Shown: piece by piece, positions 47,346-59,388 of the stretch
Layout: each line of letters opens with the position of its first letter
Numbering within the stretch: the stretch's first letter is position 1
Source of the DNA: Hedera helix
Lineage: Eukaryota > Streptophyta > Magnoliopsida > Apiales > Araliaceae
Reading direction: 5' to 3'
DNA length: 64,000 nt
Assembly (NCBI GenBank): GCA_947179155.2
Contig: OX359278.1
Coordinates: 25,677,797 to 25,741,796 of the forward strand
The notes under the pieces: generated by a model
Database searches by the model: none
Told to the model about the DNA's origin: nothing
What the model saw: the letters and a program-made list of their open reading frames with translations, nothing else
Translations under genes and position numbers: made by a program

Positions 47346-48782
47346 ATTTAGAAGGAGGGGGGGTTGAATAGATCCTTAAAAAACTTTTTCTTTAATTCGA
47401 AAGTAAATTAATTATGATTAATAGAATAAATTTAAGCACAGTGGAATACTTTAAGATCCCCTTCAAAGATGTATGCATGATCTCAAATCATTGTTTTAAT
47501 CTATGGTATGGGTGATAGCAGATATAGCAGTTAATGTGTATAATGTAAAGACGAAAAGTAGATGACACAAGAGGTTTAAGTGGTTCGGAGACTGAACAAC
47601 TCCTACTCCAGTCTTCTACTTCGATGAGTAGGAAATCCACTGATTTAGTCACTAAGACAAGGACACTCTGTCCTCCACAAGTCCAGCAGACTTGAGTTAT
47701 TTTTAGCCACTTAGGTAAGGATCCTTTGACCCTCCTCAAGTCCCTCAGACAAGAGTTGATTTTAGCCACTTAGGCAAGGATCCTTTGACCCTCCTCAAGT
47801 GTGTTGAATGCTTGTTGGGTTGTGCTGCTAAGGTGAACTTTGATCTTCTCTATCTTCTGGTACTTAGCAACTGCTTATGATCAATTTCTAGATGTTACTG
47901 ATGTTTGTCGTTGATGCTCTTTTCCTTCTGTTAATCAGCAGTTCCCCATGATCACCCTTGATGTTCTGTTGAGTTCTTCAAATATGTTTTGTACTCAGTA
48001 GTCCCTTCGAACACTTAGCTATCCTGAATACAGAATCTTATTCTGTTCTTCTTTATGCTCCGAGTGTTCTTGGCTTTCTTAGTCCTTCGACTCTCAGCTC
48101 ATATGCCAGCACTTCGGCATTATTCTTGTATATCTGGTGAAGCTTTTTAAGATAGATTCTCTATTTTCTTTTTGCTTTTCTTCACCCTCTTTCTTTCTTT
48201 TCAGATTTTCTCTTTTGTAGATTTTGAATAATCTTACCGTTGGAGCCTATTTTGGTTACAGACATACTTTTGAATATTTTAGTCAAAGTATTTAATGCCC
48301 TGCAGACTCTGACTTGTTGAGTTGTCTTCTTTTTCTCTAGGAAGAAATATGTCAGTCTTGGGTTTTTCCCATCTTTTAGAGAGGTGACAGGTCTCTCAGA
48401 GAATATGACCGTTGGGACACAATCTTCTGTTTTCTTGATACCTGAAGTGTGATACTAAAAGTCTTCACTCTGACACTCAGCACACATAAGTCAGTAATCT
48501 GACATTTCTGACTTCTACCATGGCAGAGGCTTTAGATGTGTTGATGTAGATGATTTCTGAAGTAATCAATCATTTATCTTGAGATTACTAACTTAAGTGC
48601 TTTGATGTCTTCAATCCTTGTTGGCACTTAAGTACTCTACGATCGATCTAGATGTAGCATTTTACTTCTGATCGTAGAGTCACCTACTGGATTTGCTATG
48701 TAGTTCTATGATCTTGCTTGACTTGGACAGCTTGAAGATCGTAGACTGGTTGACTGTACTAACTCTACGATCTTATCTGGGC
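47346..48782. repeat. Unclassified repeat, probably LTR-derived
   Basis: Begins near GAAGGAGGGGGGGTTGAATAG and continues to the Athila LTR edge with no coding domain. It contains three units of about 59 bp (47641-47800) with TTTAGCCACTTAGGNAAGGA. Several CTACGATC/GATCGTAG motifs occur at 48640-48770. The style resembles noncoding parts of Copia elements, but I cannot place it. Confidence 0.4.
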
Positions 48783-50298
<1,516 letters not shown>

Positions 50299-51713
50299 AA
50301 TACCCCCACACTTAAATCTTTGCTTGTCCTTAAGCCAAATAAGAATAAAAACTATATATAAAAAAAAAAAAAAAAAAAAAAAAACTAATAACCAAACAAC
50401 TTACTTGAACAACTAATCAATATGAATCCAACATTAGCCTCAAAGATTTTTAAAATAATAACTCAAAGAAAATTTCAAAATCATGCACAATCCAAAATTT
50501 TAACATATTTATTAATCTTACTTACTCAAGACCCTTCGTGTGTGTGTGAATCCAAATGTATCAAACTAGTAAAAAAACTTAGATCCGCTCACATAATTAA
50601 ATGTCTCATAAAAGATATCAAAAATGGTTAGTTTAACAACAAAACTCTATAGTCTTATTTTCCACATCACTTTCCACTAATATAGACAAATATAAGTAAA
50701 AGATCAAAAGGTTTTTAATCTCGATAAACTTACTAGGACTATTAATATCAATTTTTTTTCAAGTATTTTTTCCATTTTTTTCCCTTATTTTAAATGGGTG
50801 CATTTTATACTCCATCCCATTCATTTTTCTTCAATTTCTTCTTGATTTTTTTTCTCTTCATCGGTGAGTGCGTTTTACGCTCCATCTCACTTTTTCATGT
50901 GTTTATGGATGAGTGCGTTTTACACTCCATCTCAACCCACCACAAGATTTCTTTTTTTCTCAATTTAACAATCCTAGGAAAATTACCTAAATCATCTCTC
51001 CCAAAAATTATATTTTGTCTTATATTTCACTTTAAATAATGATCAATAAGTTATAGAGCTCAAAAATATCTTTCATAAGTATTTAACTATATAAACTTTC
51101 TCTAAATTAAAACTAGCTCAACCAAATGGATATAAGTGCATAAAAATTAAAGGGATCTCAAACAAAGTAATAATCAATAAATAGTCAAAAATTCAAACTA
51201 AGCAAAAATCCATCCCTTTTCCCAAAGTTATTAAATCAAAATCAAAATTTTATCATTGACTAAACATTAAAATCCAATTAACTCATTGCTCAAGTGACAC
51301 ATCCTAAATAAAAAAAAAAAAACTAACTACCCATTTTCGTAGGAAACACGGTTACACTTAGCATGTGCAACAAGCCTTTAAACCCCAAGGTTACCTCAAG
51401 TGGACAAGTTTTGTCTCGTAAGGGTTTGTAGTGAATTTACCCACAAAATTCAAAATTTTAAATTTTTTTAAAAATTCCCTAAAAATAAAACAATTTTTTT
51501 AAAAAAAATAAAACAAATAATAAAATAAATATCCTAAATCACTTCCCCCACACTTAAAATTTACATTGTCCCCAATGTAAACTATAATGCAAAAAAACAG
51601 ACATAAATAACTATAAAAAGAAAAAAGGAAAAGAAATGCAAATATGATTTCTTGGGTTGCCTCCCAATCAGCGCCTTTGTTTAACGTCATTGGCTCGACT
51701 CAGCCCATCCTTC
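50299..51713 (-). other. 3' noncoding region and polypurine tract of Athila-like element 2
   Basis: AT-rich, without a credible frame and collinear with 587-2040. It has three GAGTGCGTTTTACGCTCC-type blocks (50808-50930) and the conserved ACACGGTT...TTAGCATG...CAACAA block (51346-51375). An envelope-like frame is not visible. Confidence 0.65.
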
Positions 51714-52930
51714 TCAATCCAAATAAATTGGTTCTGCTAACTCCATAACCTCAATATTCTCGACTTGAAAACCTAGAAGAAAATGTTTAAGTCGATGTCC
51801 ATTCACCTTGAAGACTTTTCCTATTTTTGGGCTTTGAAGCTCAACTACACCATAAGTAAAGACATTAGTAATACCAAAAGGACCAACCCAACGAGAACGC
51901 AACTTACCAGGAAATAACTTAAGTCGTGAGTGATAAAGTAAAACTTTTTGTCCAACGGCAAAGGTCTTCCTAGAAATCCTCTTGTCATGAAAGGCCTTCG
52001 TCTTTTCCTTGTAAATCTTAGAGCTCTCATATGCCTCATTTCTTAATTCCTCTAGCTCTTGTAATTGCAATTTCCTATGACCTCCCGCTTCTTCCATGTC
52101 CAAGTTACATTGTTTGACTGCTCAAAAAGCCTTGTGCTCCAATTCCACAGGTAAATGACAAGGTTTACCAAAGACCAGCCTATAAGGTGACATACCTATA
52201 GGAGTCTTGTAAGTAGCCCTATAAGCCCAAAGTGCATCATCTAACCTCAAACTCCAATTATTTCTATTTGGTTTAACTATTTTCTCCAAAATGGATTTGA
52301 TTTCAAGGTTGGACACTTCAGCTTGGCCATTACTTTGTGGATGATAAGATGTAAAAACCTTATGCATCATATTGAACAATGCTTCTAACATCCTATTGCA
52401 AAAATGTGTTCCTCTATCACTGATGATTGCCCTTGGAGTACTAAACATGACAAATATGTTAGACTTCACAAAATCTGCAACAACTTTAGAATCATCAGTG
52501 CGAGTGGCTTTAGCTTCCACCCATTTGAAAACATAATCAACAGTCAAAAGAATATAAATATTACCAAAAGAAACAGGAAATGGTCCCATAAAATCAATCC
52601 CCACACATCAAATATTTCAACAATTAGAATAGGAGTTTGTGGCATTTGATTCCTACTTGAGATTACCTGTTCTTTGACAATTTTCACATCATTTACAAAA
52701 CAGATAAGAGTTTTTAAAAATAGTCGGCTATTTAAAACCACATTCTAAAACTTTATGAGCTGTTCTTTTAGGGCCAAAATGTCCTCCACAAGCATACGAG
52801 TGAGAAAAAGTTAGGATGGACAAAAAATCACTATTAGGCACACATCGTCTAACTATCTGGTCAGCACAAAATTTCCACAGATATGGGTCATCCCATACAT
52901 AATATTTGACATCACTCTTAAGCTTTTCTT
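51714..52930 (-). pseudogene. Athila-type integrase, broken by stops
   Basis: Minus reading: zinc-binding region with a SHSYACGGHFG motif (about 52800-52780) in a frameshifted stretch, core from GIDFMGPFPVS (52600) through TVDYVFKWVEAKA, ISDRGTHFCN and SYHPQSNGQAEVSN, continuing WAYRATYKTPIGMSPYRLVFGK. The stop at 52121-52119 is where a Trp codon would fit (TGG to TGA). The C-terminal part (52103-51714; KVLLYHSRLKLFPGKLRSRW, GPFGITNVF) remains open. Catalytic D, D and E positions appear present in the core. As it stands it would not make a full protein. Confidence 0.85.
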
Positions 52931-52931
52931 T

Positions 52932-54454
52932 TTAAAATTTAGACAATTCGCTTGGAAAATAGGCACTCACTAAATAATTGACAATATTAGCATACCAAGG
53001 TGCAGCTTTATCATGCGAAAACAAATGCTCATTTGGAAAAGTATCCTGCAGTGGTAGTGCTTCCTCATCTTTAATCAGCCTACTTAAGTGATCCGCCACC
53101 AAGTTGTCCACTCCCTTCTTGTCTCTAATTTCCAAATTAAATTCTTGTAAGAGCAGAATCCACCTTATGATCCTAGGTTTAGATTCTTTCTTGGTGAGCA
53201 GATACCTGAGAATAGCATGGTCAGAATAAAATACAACTTTAGTACCAACTAAATAATATCTAAACTTGTCTAAAGCAAAAACAACAGATAGTAATTCTTT
53301 TTCAGTGGTAGAGTAGTTAATCTGAGCAGCATTCCAAGTTCTAGAAGCATAATAAATGGCATGAATAGCTTTATCAATTCTTTGGCCCAAGACGGCTCCT
53401 ACTGCATAGTTGCTTGCATCACACATTATTTCAAAAGGTAACTTCCAATTTGGTGGTTGAATGACTGACGTTGAGGTCAATAGTTTCTTCAATTTGTTGA
53501 ATGCCTCCTTGCACTCATCATTAAAATGAAATTCCACATCTTTTTGTAGCAACTTACATAATGGCAACGCTATCTGTGAGAAGTCCTTGATAAATCTGTG
53601 ATAGAAACCTGCATGACCAAGAAAAGAACGAGTCTCCCGCACACTTGCGGGGTAAGGCAAAGCAGTAATAATTTCTATCTTAGCTTTATCTACTTCTAAT
53701 CCTTTAACTGAAACTACATGTCCAAGTACTATACCTTGCTCTACCATAAAATGACACTTTTCCCAATTTAGAACGAGATTAGTTTCTAAACATCTATCTA
53801 ACACACGTGTCAAATTATCTAAGCATGCCTCCAAAGTATCACCATGAATTGTGAAATCATCCATAAATACCTCAATACAGTTCTCAATAAGATCAGAAAA
53901 TAAACTTACCATGCATCTTTGAAAATTACCGGGTGCATTGCAGAGTCCGAAAGACATCCTACGGTATGCAAATGTACCGAATGGGAAAGTGAAAGTGGTT
54001 TTTTCTTGATCTTCCGGTGCAATCACAATTTGGTTATAACCTGAAAAACCATCTAGAAAACAATAATAAGTATGGCCCGCTAGTCTTTCTAACATCTGAT
54101 CAATAAAGGGGAGAGGAAAATGATCTTTTCTAGTTACAACATTCAATTTTCGATAATCAATACATACTCTCCACCCTGTTTGCTTATGAGTAGGCACTAA
54201 CTCATTATTTTCATTCTGAATGACAGTTATACCAGATTTCTTTGGAACTACCTGTACTGGACTCACCCATCGACTGTCTGAAATAGAGTAGATAATACCT
54301 GCATCTAATAATTTGATAATTTCTTTCTTCACCACCTCCATCATGGGTGGATTCAATCTCCCTTGAGCCTCTCTTGTCGACTTAGCTCCATCTTCCAAAA
54401 GAATTCGATGTGTGCACACAGCCGGACTTATACCTTTAATATCCGCAATTGTCC
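52932..54454 (-). pseudogene. Athila-type reverse transcriptase-RNase H, long open frame, 5' truncated
   Basis: An uninterrupted frame of about 507 codons of Athila origin. It begins in the pre-RT segment ADIKGISPAVCTHRI, then RT (WRVCIDYRKLN; FMSFGLCNAP-like RRMSFGLCNAPGNF; catalytic EVFMDDFTIHG), the connection (RSFLGHAGFYHRFIKDF) and RNase H (IMCDASNYAVGAVLGQ; ASRTWNAAQINYSTTEKELL; FYSDHAILRYLL) with the expected acidic residues, ending before integrase with ADHLSRL. The frame continues upstream to an ATG at 54560, but those roughly 35 codons are Tat/Ogre LTR sequence. Without gag, protease and an intact integrase it is a relic, though notably well preserved. Confidence 0.9.
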
Positions 54455-56480
54455 TGTAGACACCCAAATTTTGCACTTCTCTACTAACCCTGGCAGGAGG
54501 GCAAAAATCGTCACTTGACCCGACATGCGAAAAGGAAGGTGGACCCCAACACGAAGCCACTCCAACGACTTACGGTCAAAGCCGCCACAACGAACAATGA
54601 GCATCAGGTTACTTGAGGCAAGGCAAACAGTTGATCCAGAAGAACCTGATTTGATAACAAAAGACGACTAATGGCCACTACGCTTATAATAGTCGGGGGT
54701 CTAGCTCACCGGTGAGCGAGCGGATGCCCAGCTCGCCGGTGAGCTGGCGGGGGTGTAAGGGGGCAGCGCCCCCTGGAAGCCAAGCACAAAGAGCAATTTC
54801 TATATCAAGTAACAGCCTTCCGAAATAATGCAGCAAAAAATGATGATTTAAGACTACATGACACGAAAATTGAGAAAAGGAAGCCAGGCAGCCGCAGATG
54901 CATCTGCGGCCAAGGACAAATGGCATTTTTTGTGGCTCGAGGAAAAACACGGCAGCCGAGGCTTCGACGCGGACGGCCACAACAGGCAGCCGCAGATGCA
55001 CATGCGGCTGCTCTCAGTCAGCTATACAACGCCATTGTTGCAGCCGAGAGCAAGGGAGAAGGAAAAAGAAGGAAAAAAATAAAGAGAGAAAGCGGGAGTT
55101 TAGTGAGAGAAAGCTACGGGTTAGCCACCAATGGCTTGATTTTGTCTTTCTTTTTACTTCAATCTATCCCACATCTTGTGTATTACATTGTTATTGAAAT
55201 ATCCAAGTGTTTTTGAGAGTTTTGCAAGGTTAAATCCCATTTTATAGCATTTTATTGTGTTTTCCTAATATTGATTTTGTTGCTATTGGATGGATTAAAC
55301 GTAGTTTTCTTAGCATGTTTACATAGATCCTTGGATTAGGGTGATTAGCGAGGGTTCCTAATGAACGATGTTCCCTCCTAATCACCGGAGGATGTCCATT
55401 TTGCGCTATTTAGGATCTATTGTTAGTTTAGATTTCCATTATCGTTTATTATCATTTTGGGTGTTAAACTAGTTTATTATGTTTCCCCGTTAGATTTATT
55501 GTTATTGCTTGCCTTGTGACATTGTTGGGTTGTGAGCCTAGGAGAGAGATCATTTCGATCAAATTCCGAAGATGGACAATTTTAAGCTTATGTAGTCACG
55601 ACGATGCATTTGTATTATAAATATGTAATTTCCGGGCCTTAAAATGAAATCGACTCGAAAATCGGGTTTAAGGCCTCGTGATAATGAAATGTGCGATTGT
55701 GGGCGTTTGGGGTTATTTGGATGGCTCACATACCCATAAATAGCCTCAACGCTATTTTAATGCTTGATTTTCCTTTTCGACATGAAAAATGGATTTTGGA
55801 ATGAAAAGATGAAGATTTTCATAAAATCAATCAAAGTAGGATATTAGATCACGCGTAGGCTAAAATAAAATCGAAAGTATCGGATGAGCTCCATTCCTAT
55901 TTGACGAAGGATTCGAAAATCTTATTTTATAAATGTCATCATTAAAGATTTTGTTATCAAAACGAAAGCTTAAAAATGAAATTTTCAAAACGAATCGAAT
56001 CCTTCGTGCATAGGGTCAACGAGATTTCTGAAGTATTTTCGAAAATAAAACATTCCAACGATTTTCATAGGCACACACGTGCGCGCATACACACACACGC
56101 GCGTGCGCATACACACATTTTAGGATTTAAAGGACAAGAAAGCATTAAGATAGCGGTAACCGTGTTTTCACGGAAGTCAGGGGGTGCCTAACACCTTCCC
56201 CCCGCTTAAGCAAGCCCCCAAACTCTATGAATCTCGGTTTGCGCACCAAATAATTCGGAGTCACATATAAGCCATTACGATTACGAAAACAAAATTCGGA
56301 TGAGTTGGTACATCCATTTCAAATATACCAACTGGCGACTCTGGTCAATTGGCTCATCATAAAATCAATCTTTCAAACCCCGTCGACACTCAAGCCGACC
56401 CCTTTTCAAAATCACATCTCAATCCAAAGGCTAAAATTGGAAAGGGCATAATATAAAAAACGAAACGACTTTCCCAGCAT
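54455..56480 (+). repeat. 5' LTR of the Tat/Ogre-type element
   Basis: About 2,026 bp, ended by CA at 56480 just before the primer site. It is GC-richer than its surroundings at 54700-55010, with GCCGCAGATGCATCTGCGGC at 54891-54910 and related palindromes, and an alternating purine-pyrimidine tract at 56071-56118. Short open frames at 54858-55216 arise from this GC-rich part. Confidence 0.65.
56071..56118. repeat. 48-bp strictly alternating purine-pyrimidine tract
   Basis: Mixed CA, CG and TA steps (for example GTGCGCGCATAC) alternate without a break, a sequence type able to adopt Z-DNA. It lies about 360 bp before the LTR end. Confidence 0.85.
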
Positions 56481-56487
56481 CGAGAAC

Positions 56488-56505
56488 TGGCGACTCTGCT
56501 GGGGA
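56488..56505 (+). other. Primer-binding site, tRNA-Arg type
   Basis: TGGCGACTCTGCTGGGGA eight bases inside the LTR end, the form known for Ogre/Tat elements and, from memory, complementary to a plant tRNA-Arg 3' end. A partial second copy, ACTGGCGACTCTGG, is at 56328-56341. Confidence 0.8.
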
Positions 56506-57277
56506 CATTAGAGGGCTTAAGCCGCGTTCAAATCTTGATGTTTTTCTATCCTTTAAAAATCTAAAAATGTGTGGTTGCGATATATGTCGTGTTTGACATT
56601 TTACGCTTGTGAATGTATGTTTTGTTTTTGATGAATGCTTTATCTTTACGAATGCTTTACTTTAATGTCATAATATGCATGCGGTAAGGTACGATGAATG
56701 TATGTTGAGCAGTTCCTCCTCTTGAGGCAAACCCGTCGGATGTGGATTACTGGACTCAAAGGGGCGCTCCCCAGCGAGGCTCAGGAAAAGCATCCACTCA
56801 GATCCAATCCAATTGAAAGGCCGAATTTATTTTCGTCTAGTATGTTGGGAAGATTTGGGAACCTTCATGCCGAAAAGCCCGCGAGAGTAACTTAAAGTAG
56901 GTCAGCCTCAGATAAACCCAATGCGCGGGAAGTCTCTTCATACCCTATCACGTTTTACGTACATGATGTCGTACTTCTGTTAATCATCGTTTATCTCTCA
57001 TCCTGTCAATTAAAATCACTGACCTATGTTTTGTAGGGAAGAGTTGATGAGACACAATGATTGACATTACAATTCAAGTACCTCATTGTTAAAATAAAAT
57101 AAAATAATAATTAAAAAAAAAACTGCTAGCGCTGTTTTGCAAGAAAAGATTAAAAAACTCAAAAAACACGAAAATATTTGCTTTGGCATTCATCCACTTG
57201 TATCATTCCCCAAAGCTAAACTTTGATTGCTTTGTTTACAGATTACCTCTTAAATACGTTTACGATCCAAGAGGGGA
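56506..57277 (+). other. Leader between primer site and gag
   Basis: About 770 bp without a credible gene. The 65-codon frame at 56698-56895 has no family features. A conventional long leader of the Tat type. Confidence 0.5.
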
Positions 57278-59388
57278 ATGGCTGAGAATCCCACTCCAGA
57301 TTCGGTTCCCATTTCTCAGGAAGAATTTGAAGTTTTAAAAAAGCAAATGACTGAAATGGTCGTATTTTTGAGAGAACAGTTCAAGCCAAAGCAGGGGCTG
57401 CAGCCTAATGCCCCGCCTGATGCACCACCACAAGAGGAGGATCAGGGCCTTCCCAAAGACAATCAGATCCATCACCAAAAAATAATTGTTGTTCCTGAGG
57501 ATGAGGATATCGATGGCCTGCATAAAAAGATGAAACAAATGGAAGAGGCCATCAAGACCATAAAAGGGATTGGATCATTCGGCAGTGTCAACTACTCCGA
57601 CTTATGCATTTTCCCGGGAACCAGATACCCCGAGAAATTTAAGATCCCAGAATTTGAAAAATACAACGGGTCAGGGGATCCTTACACTCATCTGAAGGTC
57701 TATATCGGAGAACTTGGTGCATACGCTGAGGACGAGTCATTGAGGATGCAGTTATTTCAGAAAAGTCTGACAGGGGAAGCTAGGACCTGGTACGCAAGAC
57801 TGGACAATACCAGAATTTACAATTGGGAGGAGTTGGCCCACATTTTTCTAACACAATATAGCTTCCACTCGCAAATGGCTCCTGATCGCTACTAACTGAC
57901 GAAGATAAAGAAGCAGCCCAAAGAGTCTTTCAGAGACTATGCTCAGCGATGGAAGAGGATGACCACACAAGTGAACCCTCCAATGGATGAGGCCGAGATG
58001 GTGATGACCTTCATAGACATACAGGAGGCTCCTTATTACGAAAGATTACTGGTTGGAATAGGCAAACCTTTTTCAGAGATGATCAAGCATGGTGAGATGG
58101 CTGAAATAGGGTTGAGGACTGGGAAAATCAGAGATTTCACAGCATTAGAGGCCATAGTTGAGCACCTTCAAGCCAAAGAGCACGACATTGTACCCAAACG
58201 GAGTTAAGAAGAGGTAGATGTGTCTTTCATTTCGCAGGGACAATCGTGGAGACCCAACAATGGTCCCCCTACCTCGGTAAATGGAAACCCTCTGCAACTA
58301 CAGCAGCAGGCCGCATTCAATCAGGGTCCAGGCAAGCAGAGGAAGTTTGAACGGACAGATAGTCGAAGATTCACTCCTCTAGGCGATTCCCTTGAAAACG
58401 TATTGGCGTTATTGGTCGCCCAGGAAAAAATCACTGAGCTAGCTCCACCCATCGATTCAAGAGGCAAACGATTTGACCCCTGCAAACGATGCGCTTATCA
58501 CTCAGAATCTCCTAGCCATGATACTCAAGACTGTTGGTCAATAAAACATAAGATACAGAACTTGATCGATAGAGGGGACATTGTAGTTGAACGACCAGAT
58601 GTCAATGCCAGCCATTTGCCACAATACAAAATAGATGAGGTAAACATGATTAGGTCAGGAAATATCGGGTGGACCCCAATCGCAAATACATAAGAAAGAT
58701 CGAAGAATACCCCCAAATGAGCGAAACAAATGTCCTTGGATGGGAATGTCTGGAGGAGGTTAAGGTCATTAAGCAAGAATTAAAGTTGGTCAGATATCAA
58801 GTGAAGCAATTAGCAGACCTGGTGGTACACCAACATAATCTTACAAGGCAACTCTTCACCCAGTTACTAAGAAACCAAAAGGAAGAAGAGGACAAACAAA
58901 TTTCAAACCAGGATCCCTGCCAGGAAAATCAGTTGACTCAAAAAGATCAAAGCAGACTGAAAGGGCAGGGAAATCAAAATAATAAAGATGCTAGACGATC
59001 CCGCCAATGGAGCCTTGATAACCGCTCGGACAAGTGTGAACCCTCAAAAGGGAAAGACCAAGCAGCATTCCCAAGAGATCGAAAGTTAACCCCTTTAGCA
59101 AATCAAAGGCGGAAATATTGCATCTTCTGATCAGCCGGGGAAAGATTACGGAGTTGCTACCACCAACAGACCCCAAGTATAAAAGATACGATCCTACACA
59201 AATATGTCTCTATCATTCCATCTCACCAGGGCATGATACTAAAGAGTGTTGGGCGTTGCGGCACAAAAATTCAAAATCTTGTCGAAAGAGGAGAACTAAA
59301 AATGGCAAACGACATTGAGATCACCGCAATGGAAAACCTGAACACCGACGAACGGATTGTCGAGCCTCAACGAACCATGAAATGGTAA
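57278..59388 (+). pseudogene. Tat/Ogre-type gag with duplicated CHHC motif, interrupted
   Basis: Starts at ATG 57278. One frame runs to 58693 apart from stops at 57893-57895 and 58205-58207, which leave collinear homology on both sides. Capsid-like landmarks are PEKFKIPEFEKYNGSGDPYTHL (57622-57690), TGEARTWYARL (57771) and FRDYAQRW (57930). Then comes QEKITELAPP with a C-x2-H-x5-H-x4-C motif (CAYHSESPSHDTQDC, 58490-58535). After a frame change a coiled-coil-like stretch (58760-58890) leads to a second RGKITELLPP and CLYHSISPGHDTKEC (59135-59250), then an extra A near 59270 and a stop at 59388. Gag would form the particle; this copy cannot be read through. Confidence 0.8.

Noticed and set aside
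52404..52649. Plus-strand frame over the integrase
   Set aside because: Shadow of the minus-strand integrase core.
56328..56341. A second primer-binding site
   Set aside because: Only the first 12-14 bases match, and it lies before the LTR end; probably a partial duplication.
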